The translations under genes were made by a program, and so were the position numbers. A stretch of 64,000 nucleotides of DNA from Sphingomonas sp. LHG3406-1 (GTDB lineage Bacteria; Pseudomonadota; Alphaproteobacteria; Sphingomonadales; Sphingomonadaceae), in assembly GCF_029637485.1 (NCBI RefSeq), contig NZ_CP069128.1, positions 2,078,001-2,142,000 on the forward strand, read 5' to 3'. Below, in pieces: positions 7,925 to 16,707 of the stretch; within the stretch, counting starts at the first letter, position 1; the number at the start of each line of letters is the position of its first letter. A model generated the notes under the pieces. It ran no database searches, had not been told where the DNA came from, and saw only the letters and a program-made list of their open reading frames with translations.

Positions 7925-7953
7925 CCCGTGTTGCCTGCCCAACACGGGGCAGG
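7925..7953 (+). promoter_or_regulatory. two mutually exclusive hairpins before yggT
   Basis: CCCGTGTTG (7925-7933) can pair with CAACACGGG (7940-7948). Alternatively CCTGCCC (7934-7940) can pair with GGGCAGG (7947-7953). The two share bases and cannot form together. The yggT ribosome binding site AGGAGG follows at once. No T-run follows, so this is not a classical terminator. It may be an RNA stability or translation-control element, or chance in GC-rich DNA. Confidence 0.4.
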
Positions 7954-7965
7954 TAGGAGGCGCTC

Positions 7966-8277
7966 ATGATCATCCTGCGCACGCTCCTCGAGATCGCCGC
8001 CATCCTGCTCAACGTGATGTGGTGGCTGATCATCATCCAGGTGATCCTGTCCTGGCTGGTCGCCTTCAACGTGCTGAACACCGCGAGCGAAGGAATCCGG
8101 CGGTTCGTCGTCGGGCTCGACCGCTTCCTCGAGCCGCTCTACCGGCCGTTCCGCAGGATCCTGCCGGACTTCGGCGGGCTCGACCTGTCGCCGATGGTCG
8201 TGCTGCTGCTCATCTCCATCCTCATCAACCCGGTCATCTCGAACACGCTGCGTTCCCTGCCGCCGGCCGGGATGTGA
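7966..8277 (+). CDS. YggT family membrane protein
   Basis: A 103-residue inner-membrane protein with two hydrophobic segments (about residues 5-35 and 75-95) flanking [27 protein letters not shown] sequence. The PLYRPFR and GGLDLSP motifs are diagnostic of YggT. Members have been linked to osmotic tolerance and to cell-division or SepF-type loci; the molecular role is unknown. AGGAGG at 7955-7960 serves ATG 7966. It overlaps or nearly touches folD downstream, suggesting co-transcription. Confidence 0.9.
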   Translation: MIILRTLLEIAAILLNVMWWLIIIQVILSWLVAFNVLNTASEGIRRFVVGLDRFLEPLYRPFRRILPDFGGLDLSPMVVLLLISILINPVISNTLRSLPPAGM

Positions 8278-8282
8278 GGCCG

Positions 8283-9176
8283 GTGCCGGCGCGACGGATC
8301 GACGGCAAGGCAGCCGCGGCGGCGCTGCGGGAGCGGGTCGGACACCTCGCCTCCTTCTTCTCGGCGTCGACCGGCCGCCCGGCAGGGCTCGCGACCGTGC
8401 TGGTCGGCGAGGATCCGGCGAGCGAGGTCTACATCCGCTCCAAGCGAGCGGCGACCGCCGAAGCAGGAATGGAGAGCGTCCACCATGCGCTGTCCGCCGA
8501 CACGTCGGAGGCCGAGCTGCTTGCGCTGGTCGAGCGCCTCAACGCCGATCCGGCGGTGGACGGCATCCTCGTCCAGCTTCCCCTGCCGGGCCACATGGAC
8601 TCGGCGCGGGTGATCGCTGCCATCGATCCCGACAAGGATGTCGACGGCTTCCATGTGGTGAACGCAGGCCGGCTGGCGGTCGGCGACCCTGCGGCGCTGG
8701 TGCCCTGCACGCCCCTGGGCTGTCTCCACCTGCTCAAGGCCGAGCTTGGCGACCTGTCCGGCAGGCATGCGGTGGTGATCGGCCGGTCCAATATCGTCGG
8801 CAAGCCGATGGCGATGCTCCTGCTGGGCGAAAGCTGCACGGTGACCATCGCCCATAGCCGGACCCGCGACCTGCCGGCGCTGTGCCGCGAGGCGGACATC
8901 CTCGTCGCGGCGGTCGGCCGGCCGGAGATGGTCAGGGGCGAGTGGGTCAAGCCGGGTGCTACTGTCATCGACGTCGGCATCAACCGGGTGCCGGGTGTCG
9001 AGCCGGGCAAGAGCCGGCTGGTCGGCGACGTCGCCTTCGCCGAGGCCGAGCAGGTGGCGGGCGCGATCACGCCGGTGCCGGGCGGGGTCGGGCCGATGAC
9101 CATCGCCATGCTGCTTCGCAACACCCTGGTCGCCGCGCATCGCCGCGCCGGCCTTGCCGCTCCGGAGGGACTGTGA
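8283..9176 (+). CDS. folD: bifunctional methylenetetrahydrofolate dehydrogenase / methenyltetrahydrofolate cyclohydrolase
   Basis: Interconverts 5,10-methylene-, methenyl- and 10-formyl-tetrahydrofolate with NADP. The 297 residues carry the catalytic YIRSK motif (Tyr and Lys near residue 50), [10 protein letters not shown], the NADP-binding [13 protein letters not shown] and the C-terminal [14 protein letters not shown] signature. GTG 8283 gives MPARRIDGK, matching the family start; GTG 8274, overlapping the yggT stop, is an in-frame alternative adding three residues. Confidence 0.95.
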   Translation: MPARRIDGKAAAAALRERVGHLASFFSASTGRPAGLATVLVGEDPASEVYIRSKRAATAEAGMESVHHALSADTSEAELLALVERLNADPAVDGILVQLPLPGHMDSARVIAAIDPDKDVDGFHVVNAGRLAVGDPAALVPCTPLGCLHLLKAELGDLSGRHAVVIGRSNIVGKPMAMLLLGESCTVTIAHSRTRDLPALCREADILVAAVGRPEMVRGEWVKPGATVIDVGINRVPGVEPGKSRLVGDVAFAEAEQVAGAITPVPGGVGPMTIAMLLRNTLVAAHRRAGLAAPEGL

Positions 9177-9799
9177 TCCTCGCCCTGCTTCTTGCCGCTG
9201 CGACGCCGGCCACTGCCGTTGATGCCGAAAGGGCTTTCGCCGAAGATGCCCGCAAACTCGGCCAATGGACTGCTTTCCGCAAATGGGCGGTGTCCGATGC
9301 GGTGATGTGGACCCCTCAGGCGGTGTGGGCGCAGGACTTCTTCAAGGATCGCAAGGATCCCGCGACCGCGGTGCGCTGGTGGCCCTCGCACAGCTGGCAG
9401 TCGTGCGACCGCCGCACTGCCGTCAATGTCGGCCCGTGGCAGCTGCCAGGCGCGACCGGCCGCTTCATCACCTTGTGGATGCGCCAGCCGGGCGGCGAGT
9501 GGCGCTGGTCGGCAGACGGGCAGCTTGCGCCGGCCAAGTCATTCGCGGTGCCGAAGCAGCCGGCGGTGCGAATCGCTTCCTGTGCCAATCCGCGCCTGCG
9601 CGCCTCGCGGGTCGCCGCCGCCTACGGCAATCCGGTCAATCGCACGGCATCGCCGGGTGACAGCGGCTACGGCCGCTCCGCCGACGGCACCCTCCTGTTC
9701 AACTGGACCGTGGCGGCAGACGGCATTCGCCGGACCCGCGTCCAGTTGTGGACCGGCCGCCGGTTCGCCCTCGTGCACGACGAGGTGACGCGGCCGTGA
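9173..9799 (+). CDS. secreted protein of unknown function
   Basis: A 208-residue protein with a short hydrophobic signal ([14 protein letters not shown]) and a mature part rich in Trp and Arg ([24 protein letters not shown]). It probably resides in the periplasm; two mature cysteines could pair. I do not recognise a named domain, but similar proteins next to folD are typical of sphingomonads. GTG 9173 overlaps the folD stop (GTGA) and follows GGAGGGA at 9164-9170. Its stop overlaps the marC start, so it is within a coupled folD-marC series. Confidence 0.75.
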   Translation: MILALLLAAATPATAVDAERAFAEDARKLGQWTAFRKWAVSDAVMWTPQAVWAQDFFKDRKDPATAVRWWPSHSWQSCDRRTAVNVGPWQLPGATGRFITLWMRQPGGEWRWSADGQLAPAKSFAVPKQPAVRIASCANPRLRASRVAAAYGNPVNRTASPGDSGYGRSADGTLLFNWTVAADGIRRTRVQLWTGRRFALVHDEVTRP

Positions 9800-10428
9800 T
9801 CGAGCTGTTCACCTCGGCCTTCATCACGCTTGCCGTCATCATCGATCCGCCGGGCTGCGCACCGATCTTCGCCGGCCTGACCAAGGGCGCCGACGCCGCG
9901 CATCGCCGGGCGATGGCGATCCGCTCGGCGCTGGTCGCCTGGTGCATCCTGACCTTCTTCGCCCTGCTCGGAGAGCCGCTGCTGCGGACGCTCGGAATCA
10001 GCCTGTCTGCCTTCCGCCTTGCGGGCGGCATCATGCTGTTCATGATCGCGCTCGACATGGTGTTCGAGAAGCGTACGGAACGGCGGGAGGAACGGGCGAG
10101 GGAGATCGAGGGCACCCCGGAAGCCGACGATATCTCGGTCTTCCCCATGGCCATTCCGATGATCGCCGGGCCGGGATCGATCGCGTCGATCATGCTGCTC
10201 TCGGCACGCGCCGACGGAACGCTGTCCCAGCTGATCGTGCTTGGCGCCATGTCGGCGGTGATCCTGCTCACGCTATTCGCCCTCCTGCTCGCCGGGCCGC
10301 TGATGCGGCTGATCGGGGCGAAGCTGGAGGCGATGATCACGCGGATCCTAGGGGTCATCCTCGCGGCGCTGGCGGTCCAGTTCGTGCTCGACGGGCTGGA
10401 GCGCAGCCTGCCCGGCCTTGCCGGCTAG
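9796..10428 (+). CDS. MarC family (UPF0056) integral membrane protein
   Basis: A 210-residue polytopic membrane protein with about six helices. The signatures are VIIDPPGCAPIFAGLT near the N-terminus and FPMAIPMIAGPGSI in the middle, both typical of MarC/SnatA. Family members are implicated in amino-acid or small-solute export; E. coli MarC itself is not a drug pump. A charged cytoplasmic loop (KRTERREERAREIEG) splits the two halves. GTG 9796 overlaps the previous stop. The next gene is convergent, its stop beginning one base after this one's. Confidence 0.88.
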   Translation: MIELFTSAFITLAVIIDPPGCAPIFAGLTKGADAAHRRAMAIRSALVAWCILTFFALLGEPLLRTLGISLSAFRLAGGIMLFMIALDMVFEKRTERREERAREIEGTPEADDISVFPMAIPMIAGPGSIASIMLLSARADGTLSQLIVLGAMSAVILLTLFALLLAGPLMRLIGAKLEAMITRILGVILAALAVQFVLDGLERSLPGLAG

Positions 10429-12213
10429 TTACTCCACCACCCGCCACATCTTGAGCGGGCTGTCCTTGCCGAGGTCGATCGGCTGGAGCCAGGGGAAGGT
10501 CGCGCCGCGCTCGAGCTGGGCGTAGAAGCCCTTGGGCGAACGGGCGCGGAAGATGGTCGCCTGGTTCATGTGCGGGCAGATCAGCAGATAGTCGGAGCGA
10601 TGCTTGGCGATCAGCGTGCGCGCCTGCTCGGGAGAGCCGTGAAAGGCGTTCATGCTGTCGGCGATGGCCTGGCCGTTGCGGTGATAGGGGCCGCCGAGCG
10701 CATCGTGCTTGGTGACCGCGATCAGTCGAGGGCCGAGGTCGATGAAGGTGAAGACACTGCCCTTGGGTTGCTTCGCGACAGGCCGCATCGCCCACAGGGT
10801 CGGGCACAGGCGGTTGGCGCGGTTGTTGAGCTTCTGCGCTTCGGTCTGCTTCTTCTGCGCTTCGGGAAAGAAGGAGATGGCGAGCGGTGCCGCGCCACCG
10901 CTTGCCGCGAGGACAAGGGCGCTGGAGCCGAGCACCACGACCAGGCTGTTCTTCGCATTCCACAGGCGCGGCAGGAGGGTGGCGGTGAGCGCGGCGCAGC
11001 CAACGACGCCCAGCAACTGGCTGGCCGGTCCGGCGCGGGTCTGCCAGAAGAGCAGGGCGAAGGCGGTGGCGGCGATCACCGCGACCGACAGGATGCGGCG
11101 CAGGCGCTCGCCATCACCGCGGTTGAGCCAGGCGAGCCAGATCCAGCCGATGAGTCCGACGGCCGGGAGCGAGGCGATCGTCACACCGGTGCGCCAGGCA
11201 TGTTCGTAGATGGGCTTCGCCTCGCGCACGTTGCTGAGCCACAGACGCTCGACTTCGGGCGAAACGCCTTCGAGGCGCGACAGGCATTGCGGCCAGGCGA
11301 AGGTGTGAAAGGCGGCGACGACCAGTCCGGCGGCGGCGGCCAGGGCGAGGCGTGTGGTCCACCGTTCCGGGCTCTTCCAGGCGAGCAGGGTGAGCAATGC
11401 GCCGCCGACCAGTGCGTCCGACAGCCAGACGGGCGACAGGGCATCGCAGACGGGGGCGCGATTGGCGTAGCTGGCAAAGAGGAGATAGCCGGCCGCACAG
11501 CCGCCGGCGATGCTGACGGCATAAGCCAGCAGCCGTTCCCGCTCTCTACCGTCGGTGACCCACATCAGCACCTGCGCGGCTCCGGCGAGGGCGAGATAGA
11601 TGAGCATCTCGAGCCCGATCGACAGGCTGACGGCACTGGCGATCCCGGTCGTCAGGCCACCGCGGCGACGGTCGGGATCGGCGAGGCCGGCGATCACCAG
11701 GCTCAGCATTGCCAGCTGCCAGCCATGATGATCGATGCGGGTCGGCATGAACATGCCGTTGGTCGAGCCGGCGAAGTAGAGGGCGACGAAGGCGGCGACG
11801 AAGGCGGACGGGCTGATCAGGCGGCGCGCAGTCAGCGCGATGCCGGTCAGCAGCACGACGTAGGGCAGCATCGGCGCCACGGCGACGGCCATTCGCTCGG
11901 CGTCGGCGCCGCTCATGAAGGACCGTCCGAGCAGGATCAGGCCGGCGATCGGCAGATCGACGATGCGGCTCCAGTGGATGTTGGCGCCGCCGAAGGCCGG
12001 ATCGAAACGATATTGCCTGAGGTCGAACCAATCCTGGCCTCCGAGCCAGGCCCTGACCTGCGCCAGCCGGAGATTGTCGTCGGTGTCGCCGAGCGCGAAG
12101 CCCTGGATCCCGGACCAGCGCTGCCAGGTGAAGACGGCGCAGGCGACCAGCCACATGGCCACCACCACCAGGCGCCAGTGCCGTTCCATCCAACCCAGCA
12201 AACGCTCCGGCAC
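10429..12213 (-). CDS. large polytopic membrane protein, probable GT-C type glycosyltransferase
   Basis: A 594-residue protein with about 11-13 hydrophobic helices and a soluble C-terminal domain of about 120 residues. After the first helix, the first external loop has acidic residues (GDTDDNLRLAQVRAWL) followed by QDWFDLRQYRFDP and ANIHWSRIVDLP. Loop-one acidic motifs of this kind are the hallmark of GT-C enzymes (STT3, PMT and arabinosyltransferase types) that take sugars from polyprenyl-phosphate donors. The neighbouring GtrA and DPM1-like GT2 fit this. The exact family is not recognised, and catalytic function is inferred. Confidence 0.7.
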   Translation of the reverse strand: MPERLLGWMERHWRLVVVAMWLVACAVFTWQRWSGIQGFALGDTDDNLRLAQVRAWLGGQDWFDLRQYRFDPAFGGANIHWSRIVDLPIAGLILLGRSFMSGADAERMAVAVAPMLPYVVLLTGIALTARRLISPSAFVAAFVALYFAGSTNGMFMPTRIDHHGWQLAMLSLVIAGLADPDRRRGGLTTGIASAVSLSIGLEMLIYLALAGAAQVLMWVTDGRERERLLAYAVSIAGGCAAGYLLFASYANRAPVCDALSPVWLSDALVGGALLTLLAWKSPERWTTRLALAAAAGLVVAAFHTFAWPQCLSRLEGVSPEVERLWLSNVREAKPIYEHAWRTGVTIASLPAVGLIGWIWLAWLNRGDGERLRRILSVAVIAATAFALLFWQTRAGPASQLLGVVGCAALTATLLPRLWNAKNSLVVVLGSSALVLAASGGAAPLAISFFPEAQKKQTEAQKLNNRANRLCPTLWAMRPVAKQPKGSVFTFIDLGPRLIAVTKHDALGGPYHRNGQAIADSMNAFHGSPEQARTLIAKHRSDYLLICPHMNQATIFRARSPKGFYAQLERGATFPWLQPIDLGKDSPLKMWRVVE

Positions 12214-12275
12214 CGGCGATCCTCGTCCAAACCTCTCGTTGCCGCTCTAGGCGCTCGTCGCTAGAGGGCAAGGGG

Positions 12276-12686
12276 ATGGCTTCCGCCCCTTCCCCCGTCG
12301 CCTCCCGCCGCGAACTGCTCGGCCAGCTGATCCGCTTCGGGCTGGTCGGCCTCGGATCGACCCTGCTCTACGCCGCGGTCTACTGGCCGCTCGCCACTTT
12401 TGTCATGTGGCCGGTGCTGGCGGTGGTGATCGCCTTTGCGGTGGCGGTCACGGTCGGTTTCTTCCTCCACAGCCGGTGGAGCTTCAGGGGCCACGAAAAG
12501 GACGAGGATGCGAAGACCAAGGCGCAGTTCCTCGCCGTCCAGACCGCCGGCATGCTGATGAATGCCGCTTTCACCTGGATTGCGGTGGACCTCATGCAGG
12601 GGCCGACCTGGTGGCCGCTGGTGCCGGCGGTGCTGATCACGCCCTTCCTGACGTTCGCGCTCAATCGCTGGTGGGTGTTCCGCTGA
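12276..12686 (+). CDS. GtrA family flippase-like protein
   Basis: A 136-residue protein with four membrane helices, opening LIRFGLVGLGSTLLY, with NRWWVF-type ending typical of GtrA/DPMS. GtrA proteins are thought to flip polyprenyl-phosphate-linked sugars across the inner membrane for O-antigen or other surface glycan modification. It is divergent from the GT-C-like gene (62 bases between them) and overlaps the methyltransferase start by one base (TGATG). Confidence 0.9.
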   Translation: MASAPSPVASRRELLGQLIRFGLVGLGSTLLYAAVYWPLATFVMWPVLAVVIAFAVAVTVGFFLHSRWSFRGHEKDEDAKTKAQFLAVQTAGMLMNAAFTWIAVDLMQGPTWWPLVPAVLITPFLTFALNRWWVFR

Positions 12687-13417
12687 TGGAACGGCAAGTC
12701 TACGACCGCATGGCCGAACTGGACCAGCGCCACTGGTGGTACCGGGCGCGGCGCATGGTACTGGCCTCGCTGATTGCGCGAGTGGTCAAGCCGCCGCGCA
12801 ACGCCCGCATCCTCGAGGTCGGCTGCGGTACCGGGCACAATCTCGCCATGCTTGACCAATTCGGGTCGGTCGAGGCGATCGAGGTGGATCCCGCGGCGCG
12901 CGCGTTCGCCGAGGAGCGGCTCGGCCGGCCGGTCGGCTCGGCGCCCCTGCCCGAGCTTTCCGGGGTTCCGGACAGGACGTTCGACATGATCGGATCGTTC
13001 GACGTCATCGAGCATATCGAGGATGATCGTGCGGCGCTGGCGGGCATCGCGCGCTGCCTCAAGCCCGGTGGCAAGTTCGTGATGACGGTGCCGGCCCACC
13101 AGTGGATGTGGTCCGCGCACGACGTGGTGAACCATCACCACCGGCGCTATTCCAAGGCCGGGCTGACCGCCCTGTTCGCCGGTTCACCGCTCCGGCTGGA
13201 AGGCGTCGGCTATCTCAACAGCCTGCTGTTCCCCGTAGCCGTCGCAGCGCGGGCGGCGGGAAGGCTGACCGGCAAGGACGATGGTGACGACACGCTTCCG
13301 CCGGCGCCGCTCAACGCCGCGCTGGAGAAGGTGTTCGCTCAGGAAGCGCGGCTGATCGGCAGGGTGCCGCTGCCGCCCGGACTGTCGCTCTGGGCGGTGG
13401 CTTCCTCGGGCACCTGA
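12686..13417 (+). CDS. class I SAM-dependent methyltransferase
   Basis: A 243-residue methyltransferase. SAM motif I is ILEVGCGTGHN, the acidic post-I residue is in VEAIEVDP, and motif II is SFDVIEHIEDD. An N-terminal RHWWYRARR patch is common in methyltransferases of glycan or lipid loci. Its start overlaps the gtrA stop. Its 3' end overlaps the convergent GT2 gene by 79 bases, which is unusually long. The substrate is unknown; modification of a polyprenyl-linked sugar or lipid fits the context. Confidence 0.85.
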   Translation: MERQVYDRMAELDQRHWWYRARRMVLASLIARVVKPPRNARILEVGCGTGHNLAMLDQFGSVEAIEVDPAARAFAEERLGRPVGSAPLPELSGVPDRTFDMIGSFDVIEHIEDDRAALAGIARCLKPGGKFVMTVPAHQWMWSAHDVVNHHHRRYSKAGLTALFAGSPLRLEGVGYLNSLLFPVAVAARAAGRLTGKDDGDDTLPPAPLNAALEKVFAQEARLIGRVPLPPGLSLWAVASSGT

Positions 13418-14370
13418 CCGAGGCCCTTGCGGGGGCTTCGGGCCTGCCCGGCGATGTCCTGCACGATGTAGAGCGGGCGGTTCTTGGCCTGGCTGTAGAG
13501 GCGGCCGATATATTCACCCATCATCGCCAGCACGAACATCTGCACCGCGCCGAGCACGACCACCACCAGCATCAGCGACGTCCAGCCCTGGATGTTCTGG
13601 CCGGTGACGAAAGCGTAGAGGATGTAGAGGATGATCAGCAGCGAACCGACGCTGAGCAGCAGGCCGAAGTGGCTGGCGAGCTTCAGCGGGGCGGAGCTGA
13701 AACCGGTCAGCGCATCGAGCGCGAAGCGGATCATCTTGGACAGGGGATATTTGGTCTCGCCGGCCGCCCGCTCGGCCCGGTCGTAGAGGAAGGGCGTCTG
13801 CCTGAAGCCGATCCAGGCGACCATGCCGCGGACGAAGCGGGCCTGCTCGGGCATCGCCAGCAGCACGTCGAGCGCGCGGCGGCTCATCAGCCGGAAGTCG
13901 CCGGCGTCGAGCGGGATGTCGATCTCGGTGGCGCTGGACAGCAGGCGGTAGAAGGCGTGGGCGGTGGCGCGCTTGAAGTGGGTTTCGCCGGCGCGGCTCC
14001 GGCGCACGCCATAAACGACGTCCGCGCCTTGCGACCGCATCACCTCGAGCATCGGGGCGAGTAGTTCGGGCGGGTCCTGGAGGTCGGCGTCGACGATCAG
14101 GATGGTCTTGCCGCGGGCGAGGTCGAGGCCGGCGGTGAGCGCGAGCTGGTGCCCGTGATTGCGCGACAGGTTGACGCAGGTGAGATGCGGGTCGCGCGCG
14201 CTCAGTTCCTGCATGATCGGCCAGGTGCGGTCGCGCGAACCGTCGTTGACCAGGATGATCTCGTAATCGTCGCCGAAGGAAGTCCGCGCCGCGCCGGTCA
14301 GCCGCTCGTGCAGCAGGCCGACGCACTCCTCCTCGTTGAAGCAGGGGACGACGATCGAAAGGCCGGTCAT
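13339..14370 (-). CDS. family 2 glycosyltransferase, polyprenyl-phosphate type (GtrB/DPM1-like)
   Basis: A 343-residue enzyme with an N-terminal GT-A domain (SIVVPCFNEEE, nucleotide-sugar binding; metal-binding DADLQDPPE) and two C-terminal membrane helices (about residues 235-300), the layout of GtrB and ArnC. Such enzymes load a sugar onto undecaprenyl phosphate for later flipping (GtrA) and transfer (GT-C). All three activities are found in this cluster. It overlaps the following 14367-15941 gene by 4 bases and the methyltransferase by 79 bases tail to tail. Confidence 0.9.
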   Translation of the reverse strand: MTGLSIVVPCFNEEECVGLLHERLTGAARTSFGDDYEIILVNDGSRDRTWPIMQELSARDPHLTCVNLSRNHGHQLALTAGLDLARGKTILIVDADLQDPPELLAPMLEVMRSQGADVVYGVRRSRAGETHFKRATAHAFYRLLSSATEIDIPLDAGDFRLMSRRALDVLLAMPEQARFVRGMVAWIGFRQTPFLYDRAERAAGETKYPLSKMIRFALDALTGFSSAPLKLASHFGLLLSVGSLLIILYILYAFVTGQNIQGWTSLMLVVVVLGAVQMFVLAMMGEYIGRLYSQAKNRPLYIVQDIAGQARSPRKGLGQVPEEATAQSDSPGGSGTLPISRAS

Positions 14371-15941
14371 GGCACCGGATTAGCGGCTTGCGGGCGGATC
14401 CGGTAGAGGGCCGATCCGTCGGCCAGTCCCCACACCTTCTGCATGCCCGCGACGGTGGCGGGATCATAGGGCGGCGGGTTGATCAGCCAGACGTAATCGA
14501 AACCCTCGCGCGGGAAGTTCTTCAGCATCCAGCTGACCGGACGGGCGAAGCGGGCTGGGCAGAGATCACCGACCACGAGGTTGGACGGATCATATTTCCA
14601 TGCGCCCGCCGCCTCGTTGGTGACGTTCAGCAGCTTCGCGCCCTCGACATTCCAATGGTCGTTGGAAAAGCCGAGCCTGCGCACCACGACCATGCCGCCG
14701 AGGTGGGCGTTGCGCCACATCGGCCAAGTCGAGTCCTTGCTGCAGCCGAGGCCGACGAAGCTCACCACGCGCGCTCCGACCGGCAGGCGGTCGAGGGCGG
14801 TCAGCTGGCGATCATATTCGTCGCTGGCGAGCTTGAGGCTCCAGGTCACGCTGGCGGTGCGGGCGAGGAGGAAGGCGAGCGCCAGGCTGGCGAGCACCCA
14901 GCCGACCTTCTCGTCGGTGTCGCGGCGGAAGCGGATGGCAAGCAGGGCCATGGCCAGCACGAAGGGCATCAGCCGCATGTCGGCGTAGGCGGAGCCGAAG
15001 ATGATCCGCGGCAGCATGGCGAAGGTGACCGCCAGCACGAGGGCGGTGAAGGTCAGCATGCGCGACAGGGTCAGGCGCGGGTAGATGACGGCAAAGCCGA
15101 ACACCACGATCGGGATGAAGAAGCTCAGCCGGTCCCATTGCATCCAGCGGTCTCGCAGCACGGTGCGCAGCGAGAACATCTTGTTGGTCCAGTTGAACCA
15201 GTCGGCGGTCTGGCCGCCCGCGCCCTCGCGCCAGGCGAGCATCAGCAGCAGCGGCACGGCAAGGATCAGGCCCTGGCCCACCGCGCGGATGATGGCGCGC
15301 CACCAGCTGCGGCCGTCGTCATGGGCGCGGACGACCTCGGCCGAAAAGGCGAGCAGTCCGAGCAGGCCCCAGCCAAAGGCGTGGCACAGCCAGATGACGA
15401 TGCTGATCGGCACGAACAGGGCGGCACGCAGGCCATAGCGCCCAAGGCGGCCGAGGCGGAGCCAGAGGCCGAAGGCGACCATCGCCAGCGCGACGCTCAG
15501 CGAATAGTTGACGAAGCCGAACAGGAAGTGGTGACCGTAGACGAACGGCAGGGCAAACATGACCGTCGGCGGGAGGCGGTGATGGACCTCTCGCGCGACC
15601 CACAGCATGCCGGCCGTGGTGATCATTGGAATGACAATGACGATGAGCTTCACCGCCGGCTCGAGCCCGAACAGCCTGGCCAGTGGATAAACGGCGAGGT
15701 CGACGCCGAGATTGCCCATCACGCCCCACTGGAACTCATAGGCGCTGGCGAGGCTCGGCGCGTCGCCGTCGAGCATGACGCGATAACGACCCATGTGCCC
15801 GAGCAGGTCGACCAGTGGCGGAACCGGCGGGTAGAGCAGGGGCACCGCCGACAGCAGCACCATCAGCACGACGAAGGTGCGCGTCTCCCACCAGGGGCGG
15901 GGCGTTCCGGGCGGTGCGGGGGGCGCGGCAGGAGGGATCAT
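14367..15941 (-). CDS. polytopic membrane protein of a surface-glycan locus
   Basis: About 524 residues with a proline-rich cytoplasmic N-terminus and about 11 helices, followed by an external C-terminal domain of about 130 residues. The first loop has DLLGHMGRYRVMLDGDAPSL, whose acidic residues recall GT-C enzymes, but the family is not recognised. ATG 15941 was chosen; an upstream ATG at 15983 would add 14 residues of low complexity. It is upstream of and coupled (4-base overlap) to the GT2 gene, so both are probably made from one transcript and act in the same glycan pathway. Confidence 0.7.
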   Translation of the reverse strand: MIPPAAPPAPPGTPRPWWETRTFVVLMVLLSAVPLLYPPVPPLVDLLGHMGRYRVMLDGDAPSLASAYEFQWGVMGNLGVDLAVYPLARLFGLEPAVKLIVIVIPMITTAGMLWVAREVHHRLPPTVMFALPFVYGHHFLFGFVNYSLSVALAMVAFGLWLRLGRLGRYGLRAALFVPISIVIWLCHAFGWGLLGLLAFSAEVVRAHDDGRSWWRAIIRAVGQGLILAVPLLLMLAWREGAGGQTADWFNWTNKMFSLRTVLRDRWMQWDRLSFFIPIVVFGFAVIYPRLTLSRMLTFTALVLAVTFAMLPRIIFGSAYADMRLMPFVLAMALLAIRFRRDTDEKVGWVLASLALAFLLARTASVTWSLKLASDEYDRQLTALDRLPVGARVVSFVGLGCSKDSTWPMWRNAHLGGMVVVRRLGFSNDHWNVEGAKLLNVTNEAAGAWKYDPSNLVVGDLCPARFARPVSWMLKNFPREGFDYVWLINPPPYDPATVAGMQKVWGLADGSALYRIRPQAANPVP

Positions 15942-16045
15942 GGTCGGGGTCGAGCCCCTTGCACCTTGCGATCCACCTGTCACCCCCGGTTCAGCTATTC
16001 GCTGTTAGAACTCATCAATCACAACAGGGCGAGTGGAGGCAATCC

Positions 16046-16642
16046 ATGAAGACAATTCTCTTGGTGAGTGGCCTTTTGGCGGCTGCGACCGCGGCGGGCG
16101 CGCAGGTTGCGCCGACCGCGCCGGTGGCGCCGCGCGACGGCATCCAGACCCGCAACGAGGTGGTCGAGCGGACCCGCGCCATGTTTGCGCGCGTCGATGC
16201 CGATCGCGACGGCTTCATCACCGCCGCCGAGGGCCAGGCGCTGCGCGGCAAGGCCCGCGCCAATCGCCAGGCGAAGCGCGCCGATCCGGCCCGCGCCCAG
16301 GCGATGTTCGAGCGGCTCGACGCCAATCGCGACAACATGATCAGCCGCGACGAATGGGCGCAGGCGCAGGCCGTCCGCGGCCAGCAGCGTGCGGCGCGCG
16401 CCGGCCAGGCCCGCGGCCGGATGGACGGCCAGCGCATGGCGATGCGCGGCCGCATGGGCGGTGCGATGCTTCGCCAGGCCGATGCCAATCGCGACCAGCG
16501 CATCTCGCTGGCGGAGGCCGAAGCGGCGGCGCTGCAGCGCTTCGACCGCGCCGACCTGAACCGCGATGGTCGGGTCACGCAGGACGAGCGGCAGCAGCTT
16601 CGCCAGCAGCGCCAGCAGCAGCGGGCCGCGCCGGCCCGCTAA
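16046..16642 (+). CDS. secreted EF-hand calcium-binding protein
   Basis: A 198-residue exported protein. A signal peptide ends around AAGAQVAP. Four EF-hand loops are visible: DADRDGFITAAE, DANRDNMISRDE, DANRDQRISLAE and DLNRDGRVTQDE. The first and last have the best Asp/Asn/Asp/Gly pattern; the central two lack the canonical Gly at position 6. The linkers are Arg/Gln/Ala-rich. It probably buffers or senses calcium in the periplasm or outside. GGAGG precedes ATG 16046, and a strong terminator follows. Confidence 0.88.
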   Translation: MKTILLVSGLLAAATAAGAQVAPTAPVAPRDGIQTRNEVVERTRAMFARVDADRDGFITAAEGQALRGKARANRQAKRADPARAQAMFERLDANRDNMISRDEWAQAQAVRGQQRAARAGQARGRMDGQRMAMRGRMGGAMLRQADANRDQRISLAEAEAAALQRFDRADLNRDGRVTQDERQQLRQQRQQQRAAPAR

Positions 16643-16659
16643 GCGGTCCCAAGGTCAGG

Positions 16660-16702
16660 AGAAGGGCTCGGCAGGGACGACCTGCCGAGCCCTTCTTTCG
16701 TA
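16660..16702 (+). terminator. Rho-independent terminator after the EF-hand gene
   Basis: A perfect 16-base-pair stem (AGAAGGGCTCGGCAGG at 16660-16675 with CCTGCCGAGCCCTTCT at 16681-16696), loop GACGA, then TTCGT. It lies between the convergent EF-hand and cfa genes and may serve both, although the T-rich tail is only on the plus strand. Confidence 0.88.
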
Positions 16703-16707
16703 GACGA

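Noticed and set aside
14388..16049. A 553-codon open frame antisense to the membrane protein at 14367-15941
   Set aside because: His/Glu/Gly-rich low-complexity translation without any domain; the opposite strand encodes a clear polytopic membrane protein.
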